A DNA stretch of 5,886 nt. It comes from Desulfobacterales bacterium S5133MH16. GTDB taxonomy: Bacteria; Desulfobacterota; Desulfobacteria; Desulfobacterales; UBA11574. Positions 5,338 through 5,886 of the stretch are shown here, piece after piece. Under the pieces are notes generated by a model. The model was given only the letters and a program-made list of their open reading frames with translations, made no database searches and had not been told where the DNA came from. Location: the NCBI GenBank assembly GCA_001751005.1, contig MAXL01000111.1, positions 1-5,886 of the forward strand, in the 5' to 3' direction. The translations under genes were made by a program, and so were the position numbers. How positions within the stretch are numbered: position 1 is the first letter of the stretch; every line of letters begins with the position of its first letter.

Positions 5338-5886
5338 TTAAGACAAAACTTCCTCGATAGCCGCTTTAACGGTCGACACCTGATCCGGCAAATCGACCTT
5401 TTGCCCGTCAAAATCCCTGACATAAAAAACATCCACCACCTGATCGACTTTGGTAGAGATTTTTGCTACCCATACATCCAATCTGCATCTAAACAAAGCG
5501 TCTGTTATACTGTAAAGCAACCCCGGAAAATCGTAAGTAAAGACTTCAACAATGGTAAAAAAACTCGAGCTGTTGTTGTCCAGGACAATCTTATGCGGCC
5601 TATTCCCCGGGCGGGGTTTGCCGGATCGATACACATCCATCTTTTCGCTTAACGCTGTTGCAAGATCCAATTCGCCGATTAGAGCCGATTGAAGTTGCTT
5701 TGCCGCACGTTCCCAGGTTTTGGTTTCAAAAATCCGGTCCGGAGGCGGTTTAACTTCAAAAATGTCAAGGGCAATATTATTCCGCCATGTGAAGACCTGA
5801 ACGTTGAGAATATCGAGACTATTTAGTGTAAATGTTCCTGCAATCTTTGAGATTAACCCCGGACGGTCTTTGGCGCAGATGGTGAC
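5338..5886 (-). CDS. glnD: PII uridylyltransferase/uridylyl-removing enzyme GlnD, C-terminal fragment (5' end outside window)
   Basis: The last 182 codons of GlnD, open through the right edge of the window. GlnD is the bifunctional glutamine sensor that adds UMP to PII when glutamine is low and removes it when glutamine is high. Only the regulatory tail is visible, made of two ACT domains. The first starts at the window edge with VTICAKDRPGLISKIAGTF and runs to about residue 75 of the fragment. The second, at about 99-175, contains FFTIVEVFTYDFPGLLYSI and then VVDVFYVRDFDG, the usual GlnD C-terminal pattern. The ACT pair binds glutamine and switches the nucleotidyltransferase and HD activities, which lie outside the window. 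The internal ATG at 5670 is between the two ACT domains and is not a real start. It is the first visible gene of the minus-strand operon, upstream of amtB and of its own substrate, the PII gene. Confidence 0.94.
   Translation of the reverse strand, partial: VTICAKDRPGLISKIAGTFTLNSLDILNVQVFTWRNNIALDIFEVKPPPDRIFETKTWERAAKQLQSALIGELDLATALSEKMDVYRSGKPRPGNRPHKIVLDNNSSSFFTIVEVFTYDFPGLLYSITDALFRCRLDVWVAKISTKVDQVVDVFYVRDFDGQKVDLPDQVSTVKAAIEEVLS

Noticed and set aside
5137..5652. Long plus-strand open frame of 171 codons across the glnD-amtB junction
   Set aside because: It is antisense to clear GlnD ACT and AmtB signal-peptide coding sequence and its translation shows no recognisable domain.

Overview
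The window is a nitrogen-assimilation locus. Protein sequence suggests a Desulfobacterota-like (deltaproteobacterial, probably anaerobic) bacterium. This rests on family resemblance of the NifA-like activator, the GSI-beta glutamine synthetase and the GlnD/AmtB/PII set, judged from memory and not from a search. The DNA is densely coding; the only sizeable gap is the 175 bp between two convergent gene groups.

Left part, plus strand: the 3' end of a class I glutamine synthetase of the short, non-adenylylated (GSI-alpha-like) type (1-405). After 66 bp comes a complete sigma-54-dependent activator of the NifA type (472-1995) with GAF, AAA+ and Fis-type helix-turn-helix domains. The two are probably co-transcribed. 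Middle (1996-2170): a repeat-rich convergent intergenic region with GGTTCAG and TTAATAA/TTGATTA heptamers, an A/T-rich hairpin, and a strong intrinsic terminator for the minus-strand operon.

Right part, minus strand, in transcription order: the 3' end of glnD (two ACT domains, 5886-5338), amtB (5261-3969), a PII gene (3948-3610) and a second, full-length glutamine synthetase of the GSI-beta type carrying the adenylylation tyrosine (3583-2171). The last three are 20-26 bp apart, each with a good Shine-Dalgarno sequence. This is a complete ammonium-sensing module. GlnD would uridylylate PII on Tyr51 in response to glutamine, PII would gate AmtB, and the GS would be the assimilating enzyme. The plus-strand activator probably couples nitrogen status to nitrogenase or other nitrogen genes.

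I see no mobile element, CRISPR array, RNA gene or clearly new system. The points worth a second look are the heptamer repeat and its strand-asymmetric hairpin, the pairing of two different GS classes around a NifA, and the divergent DNA-binding helix of that NifA.
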